Assembly: GCF_004099695.1 (NCBI RefSeq) | Contig: NZ_SCHL01000001.1 | Span: 124,001-188,000 of the forward strand | DNA: 64,000 bases | Reading direction: 5' to 3' | Source of the DNA: Methanosarcina sp. MSH10X1 | GTDB lineage: Archaea; Halobacteriota; Methanosarcinia; Methanosarcinales; Methanosarcinaceae | Part shown: positions 45,590 to 54,933 of the stretch, one piece after another | How positions within the stretch are numbered: the first letter of the stretch is position 1 | Layout of the letters: every line of letters starts with the position of its first letter | The notes under the pieces: model-generated | What the model was told of the DNA's origin: nothing | The model's database searches: none | The model's input: the letters and a program-made list of their open reading frames with translations, nothing else | Program-made: the position numbers and the translations under genes

Positions 45590-45940
45590 TTGGCTAATTA
45601 CAGAAGCACCATAAGAAAGAGAAAAGTAGGATCAAATAAACCTGTAGGCGCAGGAGACACCCCGGAAATAACAAGGGTACGCACTCCTCGTAAGGACAGA
45701 AATGAAGTCCTGGCAACCGTATCAAGTTTACTTGGTTCAAAAAGAGTTACGTTACAGTGTATGGACGGGGTCGTCCGAATGGGCAGGATTCCGGGTTCCA
45801 AGAACAAGAAAATGTGGATCCGCGAAGGCGATATAGTCATAGCAAACCCCTGGGAAATTCAGGATTCCAAAGCCGACGTTACCTGGAAATATACAAGGCC
45901 CCAGATCGAATGGCTTGAAAGAAAAGGTTACCTTAACTGA
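45590..45940 (+). CDS. translation initiation factor aIF-1A, copy 2
   Basis: 116 residues from TTG 45590, five to six bases behind GGAGGA. An upstream TTG at 45518 has no comparable site. Sequence [34 protein letters not shown], then the OB-fold core [19 protein letters not shown] and KKMWIREGD. Nearly the same as copy 1 from residue ~40 on; the N-terminal tails differ. Last gene of the second module. Confidence 0.9.
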   Translation: MANYRSTIRKRKVGSNKPVGAGDTPEITRVRTPRKDRNEVLATVSSLLGSKRVTLQCMDGVVRMGRIPGSKNKKMWIREGDIVIANPWEIQDSKADVTWKYTRPQIEWLERKGYLN

Positions 45941-46239
45941 GGATGCCTTAAATCCCTTATTCAAATTATACAGATTACCTTAACCTGCACTTAAATTAAC
46001 CTGGGGTTAACCCGTGGTTTTGAGAAATCAATTTATCAGGCATTGAAACACAATCTTAAAAGAGATTGAAATTTAGAAAATAAAAGCCTGAAACTCAAAT
46101 TAAAAAGCACCGGCACGGTATGACTGAAATATCTATTTGAAGATCCATAGTCAGCCCTAATTAACGTGGCAGAAACCTCTGGTGTCAATTTTCCTGACCG
46201 TACTTCCTGAGTTTATTTTGTTAATTTAAAAGCTTTTAA
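45941..46239. other. intergenic region
   Basis: Nothing recognised before the repeat tract at 46.24 kb. Confidence 0.5.
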
Positions 46240-46440
46240 TATCATTTAACACTTTTAATCACATTTTACCCTTTGATCTCATTTTACTATTTTAATCCCA
46301 TTTTACTATTTTAATCCCATTTTACTATTTTAATCCCATTTTACTATTTTAATCCCATTTTACCCTTTGATCTCATTTTACACTTTAATCACATTTTACA
46401 CTTTAATCACATTTTACATTTTAATCACATTTCGCACTTT
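46240..46440. repeat. ~19-bp degenerate tandem repeat
   Basis: About ten copies of a 16-19 bp unit based on AATCNCATTTTACNNTTT. The middle four (46291-46366) are identical with CCCATTTTACTATTTTAAT spacing of 19 bp. It sits at the 3' side of the aspartase gene. Confidence 0.85.
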
Positions 46441-46455
46441 CCTGAGTCGGGAGAA

Positions 46456-47841
46456 TTATAACAGATTTTCAATTTTGAACAGTTCATCAGCTTCTTCCTT
46501 GCTTAAAAGTCCTCTCATTACCAGGACTTCCTTTACGGGAATTCTCTTATCCAGTACTTCTTTTGCGATCTCAGCGGCCTTAAGGTACCCGAGCCTTGGG
46601 ACAAGGAAGGTTACAAGGATAGGATTCAGCTCAAGGTAGGCTCTGCAACTATCTTCGTGCGCTCTAATCCCTTCCACGCAGCGATTCTGGAAAATCGGCA
46701 GATAGTTTGTGAGCAATGAAACGGACATAAGAATATTGGAAGTTATAACAGGGGTCATAACATTTAGCTCAAGCTGCCCTGCCTGGGCTGCAAGCGCCAC
46801 TGTGGTGTCGTTGCCTATGATCTGGAACCCTATCATGTCCAGGCATTCGGCCATTACAGGGTTATATTTTCCCGGCATCATGGACGAGCCAGGCTGCACA
46901 GCCGGAAGTTCGATTTCGGAAATTCCAGAGGTCGGGCCGGCGTTAAGGAGTCTCAGGTCATTGGCTATCCTAATAAGTTCAAGCGCGAGTTCCCGAAGAG
47001 CTCCCGAAAAGGCTGCAAACTGGGACCGGCTCTGCAAGATCTCGAAACTATTGCTTGCCTTTCGAAGAGGCAATTCACAGAGTCCGGAAAGTTTCGAAAT
47101 TACAAGCTCTCTGTACCCCGGAGCGGTATTCGCCCCTGTCCCGGTTGCAGTCCCTCCTAAAGGAAGCTCAAGGAGATTGTTTCTTCGCTCTTCTATCCTG
47201 CGCGATGCCCTTACCAGCGCGGCAGCATAAGCCCCGAATTCATCGCCAAGGGTTACAGGCAGGGCATCCATGAGGTGTGTCCTGCCTGATTTTGGGATCC
47301 CCGAAAACTCCAGGGCTTTTGCCCGAAAAGCTTCCGAGAGAGAGGCAAGCACATCGAGAAGCCTGTCAGCCGCGAAAATCACAGCTATGCAGGAAGCGGT
47401 CGGAAAGGTATCATTTGTTGACTGCGCTTTATTTACGTGATCATTAGGGCTCAGGAAGCCGTAATCTCCCCGGTCTCGGCCCAGGATTTCAAGAGCGCGG
47501 TTCGCAAGTACCTCGTTAACGTTCATGTTAAAAGAAGTGCCTGCCCCTGCCTGGAAAACATCCACAGGAAACTGGTCCGAGTACCGCCCAGCAAGCCCGG
47601 AAAGTACTTCATCAGCTGCCGATACAATGGCATTTCCTCTCTCCCGGTCAAGTGCCCCGAGTTTCAAATTGGTAAGCGCTGCTGCCTTTTTCACCAGAAT
47701 ATACGCTTTGATAAACTCCGGTCTCGCCCTGTGCCCGCTCACAGGGAAATTACAGAGAGCCCGCTGGGTCTGGACACCATAATAAGCACCAACGGGCACC
47801 TCCATTTCCCCAAGGGAATCCCTTTCGACCCGACTATTCAG
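46456..47841 (-). CDS. aspA: aspartate ammonia-lyase (aspartase/fumarase superfamily)
   Basis: About 461 residues. Conserved regions are EVPVGAYYGVQTQRA, GAGTSFNMNVNEVLANRA, SPNDHVNKAQSTNDTFPTA, GRTHLMDALPVTLGDEF, and the signature as GSSMMPGKYNPV (usual GSSIMPGKVNPV; catalytic Ser kept, Tyr for Val). It deaminates aspartate to fumarate. The first ATG (47805) would cut off RVERDSLGE, a conserved family start, so the real start lies upstream: CTG 47841 ~10 bases behind GAGGTGG, or ATT 47847. An in-frame TGA at 47857-47859 excludes anything longer. Confidence 0.88.
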   Translation of the reverse strand: MNSRVERDSLGEMEVPVGAYYGVQTQRALCNFPVSGHRARPEFIKAYILVKKAAALTNLKLGALDRERGNAIVSAADEVLSGLAGRYSDQFPVDVFQAGAGTSFNMNVNEVLANRALEILGRDRGDYGFLSPNDHVNKAQSTNDTFPTASCIAVIFAADRLLDVLASLSEAFRAKALEFSGIPKSGRTHLMDALPVTLGDEFGAYAAALVRASRRIEERRNNLLELPLGGTATGTGANTAPGYRELVISKLSGLCELPLRKASNSFEILQSRSQFAAFSGALRELALELIRIANDLRLLNAGPTSGISEIELPAVQPGSSMMPGKYNPVMAECLDMIGFQIIGNDTTVALAAQAGQLELNVMTPVITSNILMSVSLLTNYLPIFQNRCVEGIRAHEDSCRAYLELNPILVTFLVPRLGYLKAAEIAKEVLDKRIPVKEVLVMRGLLSKEEADELFKIENLL

Positions 47842-47859
47842 AGTAATAGGTCCACCTCA

Positions 47860-48518
47860 GAAAATCTCATTTGAAAGGTTTCAGAATTTTTGCTCAGGTT
47901 TAATTCCAGACTTTTTAATCTGCCTCCTGGCTTTCCCAATGCCTTCAACAGGTGGAACGCCTTTCGGACAGAACAGTTTTGCGGTTGGCATGAAACTCAC
48001 AGCCCTGCCAGCCGGATTTGCTGTGGCAAGCCTGAGCTCGACTTATTATCGGCCTCACGGGGCTGGCATGGAACCTGTATAGTTTTGCAAGTGCTGCTGG
48101 ACCCAGGAAATTCTTTTCTTTTCCCGAGACAGGGCAGGCACATCTGCCCGAAGCGCCAGGGATGCACCGTCCCCGGTGTTGATCAGGGGGTTTGTGGAGC
48201 GGTCAAAGAGCCGTCAAGACCTCCAGTTGCAGGAAGCATGGAATGGCAGGTAAAACCGTGAAGGCTTCCATCAGTGATATTCAGAGCAATACAGCTGCAA
48301 ATCTTTCTTCATTCTCTGAACGTTTTTCAAACAGGGCTTTTCCAGACTTTGCCAGAGCGGTTACAAAAAATTCTTCCTAAAACGTCAAATGAGTGAACAG
48401 GATATCCTGCCTCATTTCCTTCTCATAATTATTTTCTTCATGGCTTGATTTCAATAGTGGAGAGCCTGAATGGATTTAACCTGCAAACCCGGTTTTCCGG
48501 ACAGAATTTATATATTCG
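47860..48518. other. intergenic region with coding-like but unreadable sequence
   Basis: GC-richer than ordinary spacers here, with several interrupted frames on both strands (for example plus 47890-48261), none with family likeness. It may be a decayed gene, but I cannot identify it. Confidence 0.4.
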
Positions 48519-50153
48519 TCAAAACTTACACGCAAGTTTTCCCAGTTCTACCGAAAAAGTCTCATAGTTTACGGAATAATCAACCGGGCATTCAATAACT
48601 GCCACCCTTTTCAGGTCAAAAGCCATCTCAAGAACTTCTGCAAGATCATCATCTTCCCTGACCCTGAAACCCGCAGCTCCGAAGCTTTCGGCAAAGCGAG
48701 AAAAATCAGGATTTCCATAGTCCAGTCCGAAATCCTCAAAACGCATTTTTTTCTGTTTCCATTTAATGAAACCGAAACCATTGTCATTGAGGATAAGAAT
48801 AACAACAGGGATATCATAGCGGACTGCAGTTTCGAGTTCCTGGCAGTTCATCATAAAACCTCCATCCCCGCAGATTGCAAGCACACGACGTTCAGGGTGA
48901 AGAAGTTTCGCGACAATCCCCGAAGGAAGACCTGCTCCCATAGTGGCAAGCGCATTGTCGAGGAGTACGGTATTGGGTGCATACGCCTTATAAAGGCGAG
49001 CAAACCAGAGTTTGTAAATCCCGTTATCCAGCGTGATTATATCTTCCCTTCCGAGAACCTTCCTGACGTTCTGGACTACCGCATGCGGGAGAGGAGGGTA
49101 ACTCTTTCTGGCTACAGTATTTATTTTCTCTTCAATGAAACGCCTGGTGTTTTCAAAATTCGGAAATTCCCGTTTTCCCGGAATACATGCCGCAAGCCCC
49201 CTGATCGAAGAAGCGATATCTCCTATTATTTCTACTGTGGGGTTAAAATACCTGTCAGGTACGGACTCAACGAAATCGATATTTATAATCTGCTTATCCA
49301 GTGCCATATTCCAGAGATAGGGAGGATACTCCACTACATCGTACCCAATAGTAATAATAATATCAGCCCCGTCAATTCCACAGTTAACATAGTCCCTGGC
49401 ATGAATTCCTGTAGCAAAGAGGCTGTAAGCACAGTCATCCGGAACAACGCCTTTTCCCATCTGGGTATGCACAAGATAGATGCCTGTCTTCCTGACAAAG
49501 TCCTCAAGCTCTCTGGTTATAGCTTTTCGGTTTGCGCCTGAAGAAACTATGATCAGGGGATTCTTAGCCTCACAGATCATGGACGCAGCTTTTTCCACAG
49601 CCCCGGAATCAGGGTACGGAATTTTAATTTCACTTCGTTTCTGCACCATAGCCTCAGTCTCCTCCTCAGCCACGTCTTCAGGAAGCTCAATATGTACAGC
49701 TCCCGGCCTTTCGGCTTCCGCGTGTTTGAAGGCATTGCGGATCACTGTGGGGATCATACCTGGATCGGTAACGGATACAGCGTGTTTGCAGAGAGGTTCC
49801 ATCATCCTGATAACATTTACAAGCTGGAAGCGTGCCTGCCAGTTATCAGCCAGAGCTTTCTGTCCGGATATGGAAATAAGAGGAGCTCCTATAAGCTGTG
49901 CCTGGGCAATGCCTGTAACGAGATTGGTGGCCCCGGGCCCAAGCGTTGAAAAGCATACCCCAGGCTTTCCTGTCAGCCTTCCATATGTTGCAGCCATAAA
50001 TGCTGCAGCCTGTTCGTGCCTTGTTATGATAAGTTTGATTCCGGAAGTCCTCAGGGACTCAAGCAGGTCAAGGTTTTCTTCACCTGGCAGTCCGAAGATA
50101 TATTCAACACCTTCCTCTTTAAGCTGGGCAACGAAAAGATCCGAAGCTTTCAT
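48519..50153 (-). CDS. acetolactate synthase-like ThDP-dependent enzyme, large subunit
   Basis: The product has 544 residues. The N-terminal PYR domain has GLPGEENLDLLESL and the catalytic Glu in ITRHEQAAAFMA. STLGPGATNLVTG follows. The C-terminal domain has the ThDP motif GDGGFMMNCQELETAVRYDIPVVILILNDN. The protein resembles catabolic, FAD-independent acetolactate synthases (AlsS type) more than IlvB, and no small subunit is adjacent. It lies between an aldehyde dehydrogenase and aspartase on the same strand, with 230-bp gaps, so probably separate transcripts. The substrate is inferred; other ThDP decarboxylases are possible. Confidence 0.85.
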   Translation of the reverse strand: MKASDLFVAQLKEEGVEYIFGLPGEENLDLLESLRTSGIKLIITRHEQAAAFMAATYGRLTGKPGVCFSTLGPGATNLVTGIAQAQLIGAPLISISGQKALADNWQARFQLVNVIRMMEPLCKHAVSVTDPGMIPTVIRNAFKHAEAERPGAVHIELPEDVAEEETEAMVQKRSEIKIPYPDSGAVEKAASMICEAKNPLIIVSSGANRKAITRELEDFVRKTGIYLVHTQMGKGVVPDDCAYSLFATGIHARDYVNCGIDGADIIITIGYDVVEYPPYLWNMALDKQIINIDFVESVPDRYFNPTVEIIGDIASSIRGLAACIPGKREFPNFENTRRFIEEKINTVARKSYPPLPHAVVQNVRKVLGREDIITLDNGIYKLWFARLYKAYAPNTVLLDNALATMGAGLPSGIVAKLLHPERRVLAICGDGGFMMNCQELETAVRYDIPVVILILNDNGFGFIKWKQKKMRFEDFGLDYGNPDFSRFAESFGAAGFRVREDDDLAEVLEMAFDLKRVAVIECPVDYSVNYETFSVELGKLACKF

Positions 50154-50384
50154 AAAAAAACCCCAATATAGATATCTGGCATCTCCGAATTGAACTTAGC
50201 TTAACTCAGATTTGCTTATCTACCTTGATTAAGTTGTTTGTTGAGCTTAAATTAAGTTTGCCTTTCAGCCGTGAGCAGACTTCAAGGCTTAGAAGGTAGA
50301 CTTCCAGACATAAATAAATTCTCTTAAAGAGCTCTGGATCAGCTTTTCTCAATATAGGTTTCAATCTATCTCAATCCATGAACC

Positions 50385-51749
50385 TCACCTGTTGACCACA
50401 ACTGTCTTTATATTTACAAATTCTTTGAGCCCATAGTGGGAAAGTTCTCGCCCCACTCCGGATTTCTTTACCCCGCCAAAAGGAAGCCTCGGGTCGGATT
50501 TGACCATTCCGTTGATAGCCACAAAACCGGATTTTATTCTTTTTGCCAGTCTTTCGGCTCTTTCAAGATCTCTGGACCATATCTCGGCTCCGAGCCCGTA
50601 CTCTGTGGAATTTGCAATTTCAACGGCTTCATCTTCATCCTTTGCTGTTATCACAGGGGCAATGGGGCCGAAAACCTCTACATTGCAGACCTTCATGTCA
50701 GTACTGGCTGCAGGGACAAGGGTCGGCCTGAAAAAGAAACCCTTATTATGCTCTTCTCCGTAGACGTGGGGCTCGGCACCTTTCTTTTTTGCGTCTTTCA
50801 AAACTCTTTCAAGACTATCGATAAATTCTTTCTTTGCAATCGGTCCGATATCAGTTTCCTCATCCATGGGGTCCCCGATCTTCAGTTCCTGCATTTCAAG
50901 CTCAAATGCCTCGATAAAATCCACAACAACGTCTTCTGTGACAATAAAGCGTTTGGCAGCAATACAGCTCTGCCCTGTATTGAGAAATCGGGACTTAACA
51001 GCTACCTGCGCAGCTCTCTCAATATCAGCGTCATCAAGCACTATGAAGGGATCCGAGCCTCCGAGTTCCAGCACTAAAGGCTTGATCAGCCCCCCGGCAA
51101 GTTCCCCTATCTCCGAGCCTGCGCCTACACTGCCGGTAAACGAAACTCCATCTACCATTTCTTCTTCAATAATTTCCATGGCAGTTTTAGAGTCGATTAA
51201 CAGTGTGCTGAAAACGTTTTCAGGAAATCCGGCCTCAAGAAAGACTTTTTCTATTTCCAGCGCCGATCTCGGGACATTTGAGGCGTGCTTGATCACGCAC
51301 ACATTTCCTGCGCACATTGCAGGTACTGCAAACCTGAAGACCTGCCAGAAAGGGAAATTCCAGGGCATAATCCCGAAAATCACCCCAAGAGGCTCAAAGG
51401 TTACGTAGCTTTTCTCAGCCTCTGTATCCACAATTTCGTCTTTCAGGAATTCTGCCGCGTTTTTCGCATAATAGTCACAGAGCCAGGCACATTTCTCAAT
51501 CTCGCCTCTTGACTGCCTGATGGGTTTTCCCATCTCTTTCGTAATAATTTCGGCATAAACCTCGATATTTTGCCTAAGGACCTCCCCGGCCCTTGAAAAA
51601 TATCTTGTCCTTTCCTCAGCAGATAATGAACTCCATCCGGAAAAAGTAGCCCTGGATTTTTCAATCTTGGTCTCACACTCCCCGAAAGAAAACGAGTCAT
51701 ATGTCCAGTTTACCTCTTCAGTGTAAGGATTAACGGATTTGATCTTCAT
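50385..51749 (-). CDS. aldehyde dehydrogenase, succinate-semialdehyde dehydrogenase type
   Basis: The product has 454 residues from ATG 51749, preceded by CGGGGGGAAG; the upstream ATG 51770 lacks such a site. Motifs: GIMPWNFPFWQVFRFAVPA, FTGSVGAGSEIGELAG (cofactor loop), LELGGSDPF (general-base Glu), NTGQSCIAAKRF (catalytic Cys), EVFGPIAPV and LPFGGVKKSGVGRE. The sequence is of the GabD-like short class. It oxidises an aldehyde to an acid with NAD(P). Confidence 0.9.
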   Translation of the reverse strand: MKIKSVNPYTEEVNWTYDSFSFGECETKIEKSRATFSGWSSLSAEERTRYFSRAGEVLRQNIEVYAEIITKEMGKPIRQSRGEIEKCAWLCDYYAKNAAEFLKDEIVDTEAEKSYVTFEPLGVIFGIMPWNFPFWQVFRFAVPAMCAGNVCVIKHASNVPRSALEIEKVFLEAGFPENVFSTLLIDSKTAMEIIEEEMVDGVSFTGSVGAGSEIGELAGGLIKPLVLELGGSDPFIVLDDADIERAAQVAVKSRFLNTGQSCIAAKRFIVTEDVVVDFIEAFELEMQELKIGDPMDEETDIGPIAKKEFIDSLERVLKDAKKKGAEPHVYGEEHNKGFFFRPTLVPAASTDMKVCNVEVFGPIAPVITAKDEDEAVEIANSTEYGLGAEIWSRDLERAERLAKRIKSGFVAINGMVKSDPRLPFGGVKKSGVGRELSHYGLKEFVNIKTVVVNR

Positions 51750-51942
51750 GACTTCCCCCCGAAAAGTCATTTAAAAGTCATTAGAATATTGGAATTCCCA
51801 GTATTATAACTTAAGGAAATAGAGCAAAAAATAAAGATTTTCAGTTTAAAGATCTCAAAATTAAGTATATTTAGAATGAACCTATTCAGGGACTACGGTA
51901 AGAAGAAATCTCCGGAATTATACAGGATTTTCGTGATTTAAG

Positions 51943-52039
51943 AAGAATTTATGTTCAGAATCTAGCAGTAATCGTTATAAAACCTTGATTTCAATTATAG
52001 AGCATCTACTAAAAACACACGAATTAAGTGGGGGAAATT
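51943..52039 (+). promoter_or_regulatory. conserved promoter block of lipoprotein array, copy 1
   Basis: The block contains ATGTTCAGAATCTAGCAGTA, then TATA-like TTATAAAACC, a TTTCAATTATAGAGCATCTA stretch, then AAGTGGGGGAAA just before the ATG. The same block recurs at 53090 and 54387. Confidence 0.75.
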
Positions 52040-52483
52040 ATGAGAAAAGTACTTGTCATGTTGATAGTATTATTGGGCGTATTCCTTGCAATAGGGTGCG
52101 CCGGTGAGGAGGGTGAGGCTCCGGAAGCAGTAACTCCAGTTGAAGAAGTAGAGGATGTAACTCCAGTTGAAGAAGTAGAGGATGTAACTCCAGTTGAAGA
52201 AGTAGAGGATGTAACTCCAGTTGTAGCTGAGACTCCAGTTGAAGCTGTAACTCCAGTTGAGGAAGGAGATCAAGGTGAAGGGATAGTACCAGGACAGGAA
52301 GAAAGATCCCCGGTTGGAGGAGAAGAAGGAGTAGTCCCTGGTGAAGAAGAAGAAGAAATAATTGATGAAACTCCAGAAGGAGGTACACAGGAGGAGGAGC
52401 AGATAGTTCAGGAGGAAGAGACAGCCGCGGGAGATCAGGATGAAGGTGGAGTGATTAGAGTAACTCCAAGCCTGGGCGAGTAA
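52040..52483 (+). CDS. Thr/Pro/Val/Glu-rich lipoprotein, array copy 1
   Basis: 147 residues from ATG 52040 (AAGTGGGGGAAATT upstream; GTG 52028 lies inside that site). Signal peptide MRKVLVMLIVLLGVFLAIGC ends in a lipobox (LAIGC), so Cys-20 would carry lipid. The mature part is low-complexity and very acidic, with four copies of TPVEEVED followed by Gly/Glu-rich sequence. It ends in GGVIRVTPS, which recurs in the other copies. There is no fold-like domain. It is probably an extended surface spacer or adhesive protein. Confidence 0.8.
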   Translation: MRKVLVMLIVLLGVFLAIGCAGEEGEAPEAVTPVEEVEDVTPVEEVEDVTPVEEVEDVTPVVAETPVEAVTPVEEGDQGEGIVPGQEERSPVGGEEGVVPGEEEEEIIDETPEGGTQEEEQIVQEEETAAGDQDEGGVIRVTPSLGE

Positions 52484-53089
52484 ATTTATCTGGACGATTG
52501 TAAATAGAGTAATCCAGTCTTGTTAGAAAGTTAGGGACAACTATAAATTCTAGATAACGCTGACCTGTAAAAATGGTGGCTTAAACTCAGACTTTTCACT
52601 ATACCTGACAACTTATATGTTATAGTGATAGTCCCGGAGTTTAGTTCAAAATGCAGATAAAGGATAGATAGAAGAATATAAGCAAGTTACCGGGAAAGAA
52701 ATAAATCAGCAGATGCAATAATCTTTTCCGGTAAAATGCATCATGTTCAAAGTCGACACTACAGAACAAAATAATAGTCTAATAGTCAAATTTTCAGGTT
52801 CAGTTATCCTGGAGCTGATTTTACCAGAAAGACATACTAGTTTTTTAGTAAAATCCAAGTTTCTTAAAGCTTCCAGACTGTGAATATATTATCTTTGTTT
52901 TCATATTCTTATCTTTTCTCAAAAATTGTAGTATCTCAAATCCTGATAAAAATATCCTTCTTTACTTCATTCTTGATAGCCTCTTTTTAACTGGAAAATA
53001 ACGGGAGTTTTAAAAACAAAAAGATAGACTGGTTTAGCATATTCCCTCTAAGAAACCTGAAAATCTGATTTCGAGTTAATTAGAGTTTT
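52484..53089. other. spacer within the duplicated lipoprotein unit
   Basis: It is homologous over ~250 bp to the spacer after copy 2 (both contain CTTGTTA...AATTCTAGAT and GCTGACYTGTAAAAA). The whole unit, not just the gene, was duplicated. An inverted repeat lies at 52687-52734 (TTACCGGGAAAGA with TCTTTTCCGGTAA). Confidence 0.7.
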
Positions 53090-53191
53090 AAAAAGAATTA
53101 TGTTCAGAATCTAGCAGTAATAATTATAAAACCTCAATAACAATTATAAAGCAGCTGTTATAATAACACATAGATTAAGTGGGGGGAAGGT
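53090..53191 (+). promoter_or_regulatory. conserved promoter block of lipoprotein array, copy 2
   Basis: Same elements as copy 1: ATGTTCAGAATCTAGCAGTA, ATTATAAAACC, then AAGTGGGGGGAAGG before ATG 53192. Confidence 0.75.
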
Positions 53192-53683
53192 ATGAGAAAA
53201 GCACTCATCATGTTGATAGTATTGTTCGGGGTATTCCTTGCAATAGGATGCGCCGGTGAGGAGGGAGAGGCTCCAGAAGCAGGAACTCCAGTTGAAGAAG
53301 AAGTAGTTGACGAAGAAGAAGAAGTAATTGAATTAGTGACACCAGTCGAAGCTGTAACTACAGTTGAAGTTGTAACTCCAGTTGAAGCTGTAACTCCAGC
53401 AGTGGCAGTGACTCCAGTTGAAGCTGTAACTCCAGTTGAAGAAGTGGTTCCGGTTATAGCCGAGACTCCAGCTGAAGCAGTTGTGGAAGTAACTCCAGTT
53501 ATAGCTGAGACTCCAGTTGTAGAAGTAACTCCAGAAGTAGAAGTAACTCCAGTTGTAGCAGTAACGCCAGAAGTAGAAGTAACTCCAGTTATAGCCGAAA
53601 CTCCAGTTCTAGCAGTAACTCCAGCAGATGAAGATATAAATGAGGAGGAGACGGGAGTAATCAGGGTTACTCCAAATGACTAA
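53192..53683 (+). CDS. Thr/Pro/Val/Glu-rich lipoprotein, array copy 2
   Basis: The product has 163 residues with a lipobox signal peptide (VFLAIGCAGEEGEAPEAGTP). The repeat is changed to a TPVEAVT / TPEVEV pattern, about sixteen short TP-x-V units. It ends TGVIRVTPND, like copy 1. Ser and aromatic residues are almost absent and the charge is strongly negative. Repeat number differs between copies, as expected from slippage of the DNA repeat. Confidence 0.8.
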   Translation: MRKALIMLIVLFGVFLAIGCAGEEGEAPEAGTPVEEEVVDEEEEVIELVTPVEAVTTVEVVTPVEAVTPAVAVTPVEAVTPVEEVVPVIAETPAEAVVEVTPVIAETPVVEVTPEVEVTPVVAVTPEVEVTPVIAETPVLAVTPADEDINEEETGVIRVTPND

Positions 53684-54386
53684 TATCTGGTAGAGACAAA
53701 GAAGCAACTCTATATAGAAAGAAATCAGGGCAAAGTGATCCGGGAACCTCGAGTCAAGGCGTTAAATATATCGAGAAAGAGTGTAAGCAGAGTAGCCCAA
53801 TCTTGTTAATAAGTTTTAGATCACAATAATTCTAGATCAGGCTGACTTGTAAAAACAGTAGCTTAAAACTCAGGCTTTTCGCCTTACTTTGCATTTACTA
53901 TAAATTGAAAACTAATAGAAATAATCTCTGAGCTTAACCCAAAGAGCAGACAAAGGTTAGATAAAAGAATGGAAGCAAAGTTTACCGGAAGGAGATGCAA
54001 TTGCATCTCCGGTAAAATATATAGTTTAAAGTCAACACAACAATATAAAGTGCCAATAAAGTTTTAGGTATTAGTCATCCTGAAATTGATTTTTATCAGA
54101 AAGTCAGTTAAAACAATCTTTTAGAAAATATATATTTTTTAAAATTCCCGGGTTGTGAACATAATATTAACTGTTTTTATAATTTAACTGTTTTTATAAT
54201 GGATCTTTCTGACGAACTAAGACTTTTTTGAGCTTAATAAATTAAACATCCTTTCTTACTCTTTTTTCGATAATTCTCTGGTAACTAATGCTAAGGACAG
54301 GAATTCAAAAAGAAATAAATTGATTAATTAAATATATATCCTCTAAAAAATCTTAAAACCTGATTTAGAGCTTAATTAGAGCCTTA
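53684..54386. other. spacer with strong inverted repeat
   Basis: TTTACCGG-AA-GGAGATGCAA (53981-54000) faces TTGCATCTCCGGTAAA (54001-54016): a 16-bp stem with a 4-base bulge and no loop. It is the counterpart of the weaker inverted repeat at 52687-52734. No gene seen. Confidence 0.7.
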
Positions 54387-54486
54387 AAAAGAATTATGTT
54401 CAGAATCTAGCAGTAATTGTTATAAAACCTTGATTTCAATTATAGAGCATCTATTATAAAACACAAGAATTAAGTGGAGGGAGGAT
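54387..54486 (+). promoter_or_regulatory. conserved promoter block of lipoprotein array, copy 3
   Basis: Nearly identical to copy 1 through the TTTCAATTATAGAGCATCTA stretch. The ribosome binding site is AAGTGGAGGGAGG. Confidence 0.75.
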
Positions 54487-54933
54487 ATGAGAAAAGTACT
54501 TGTCATGTTGATAGTATTATTGGGCGTTTTCCTCGCAATCGGATGCGCTGGTCAGGAGGGAGAGGCTCCGGAAGCGGGAACTCCAGCTGAAGATGTGGAG
54601 GATATAACTCCAGCGGAAGAAGGCACTCCAGCTACGGTTGTAACTGAGGTTGAGGCTGTAACTGTAGTTGAGGCTGTAACTCCAGTTGAAGAAGAAGTAG
54701 AAGTGACTCCGGTTGTAGCAGTAACTCCTGTTGTGGAAGTTACTCCGGCTGAAGAAGGGGTTCCGGCAGAAGAAGGGGCTGAAGATATGGAAGATGTAAC
54801 TCCGGCTGAAGGAGCGGAAGATGTAACTCCTGGAGGTGCACAGGCGGAAGAAACTCCAGCTAGAGACGTTACAGGCACTGAAGACGAGAGCGGCGGAGTG
54901 ATTAGAGTAACTCCCAGTACCGGCGACAGCTGA
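54487..54933 (+). CDS. Thr/Pro/Val/Glu-rich lipoprotein, array copy 3
   Basis: The product has 148 residues. The signal peptide is identical to copy 1 up to the lipobox, then AGQEGEAPEAGTP. Short TP/VE units (VEAVTVVEAVTPVEEEVEVTP) are followed by an Ala/Glu/Gly-rich part and the shared GGVIRVTPS end. Nothing enzymatic is visible. Confidence 0.8.
   Translation: MRKVLVMLIVLLGVFLAIGCAGQEGEAPEAGTPAEDVEDITPAEEGTPATVVTEVEAVTVVEAVTPVEEEVEVTPVVAVTPVVEVTPAEEGVPAEEGAEDMEDVTPAEGAEDVTPGGAQAEETPARDVTGTEDESGGVIRVTPSTGDS

Noticed and set aside
46240-46440. Tandem array considered as a CRISPR
   Set aside because: Units are directly contiguous and AT-rich, with no unique spacers of constant length and no cas genes nearby.
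47890-48261. 123-codon plus-strand frame
   Set aside because: Cys/Arg/Pro-rich text with no family likeness and no start signals; kept only as a note that the region may contain a decayed gene.
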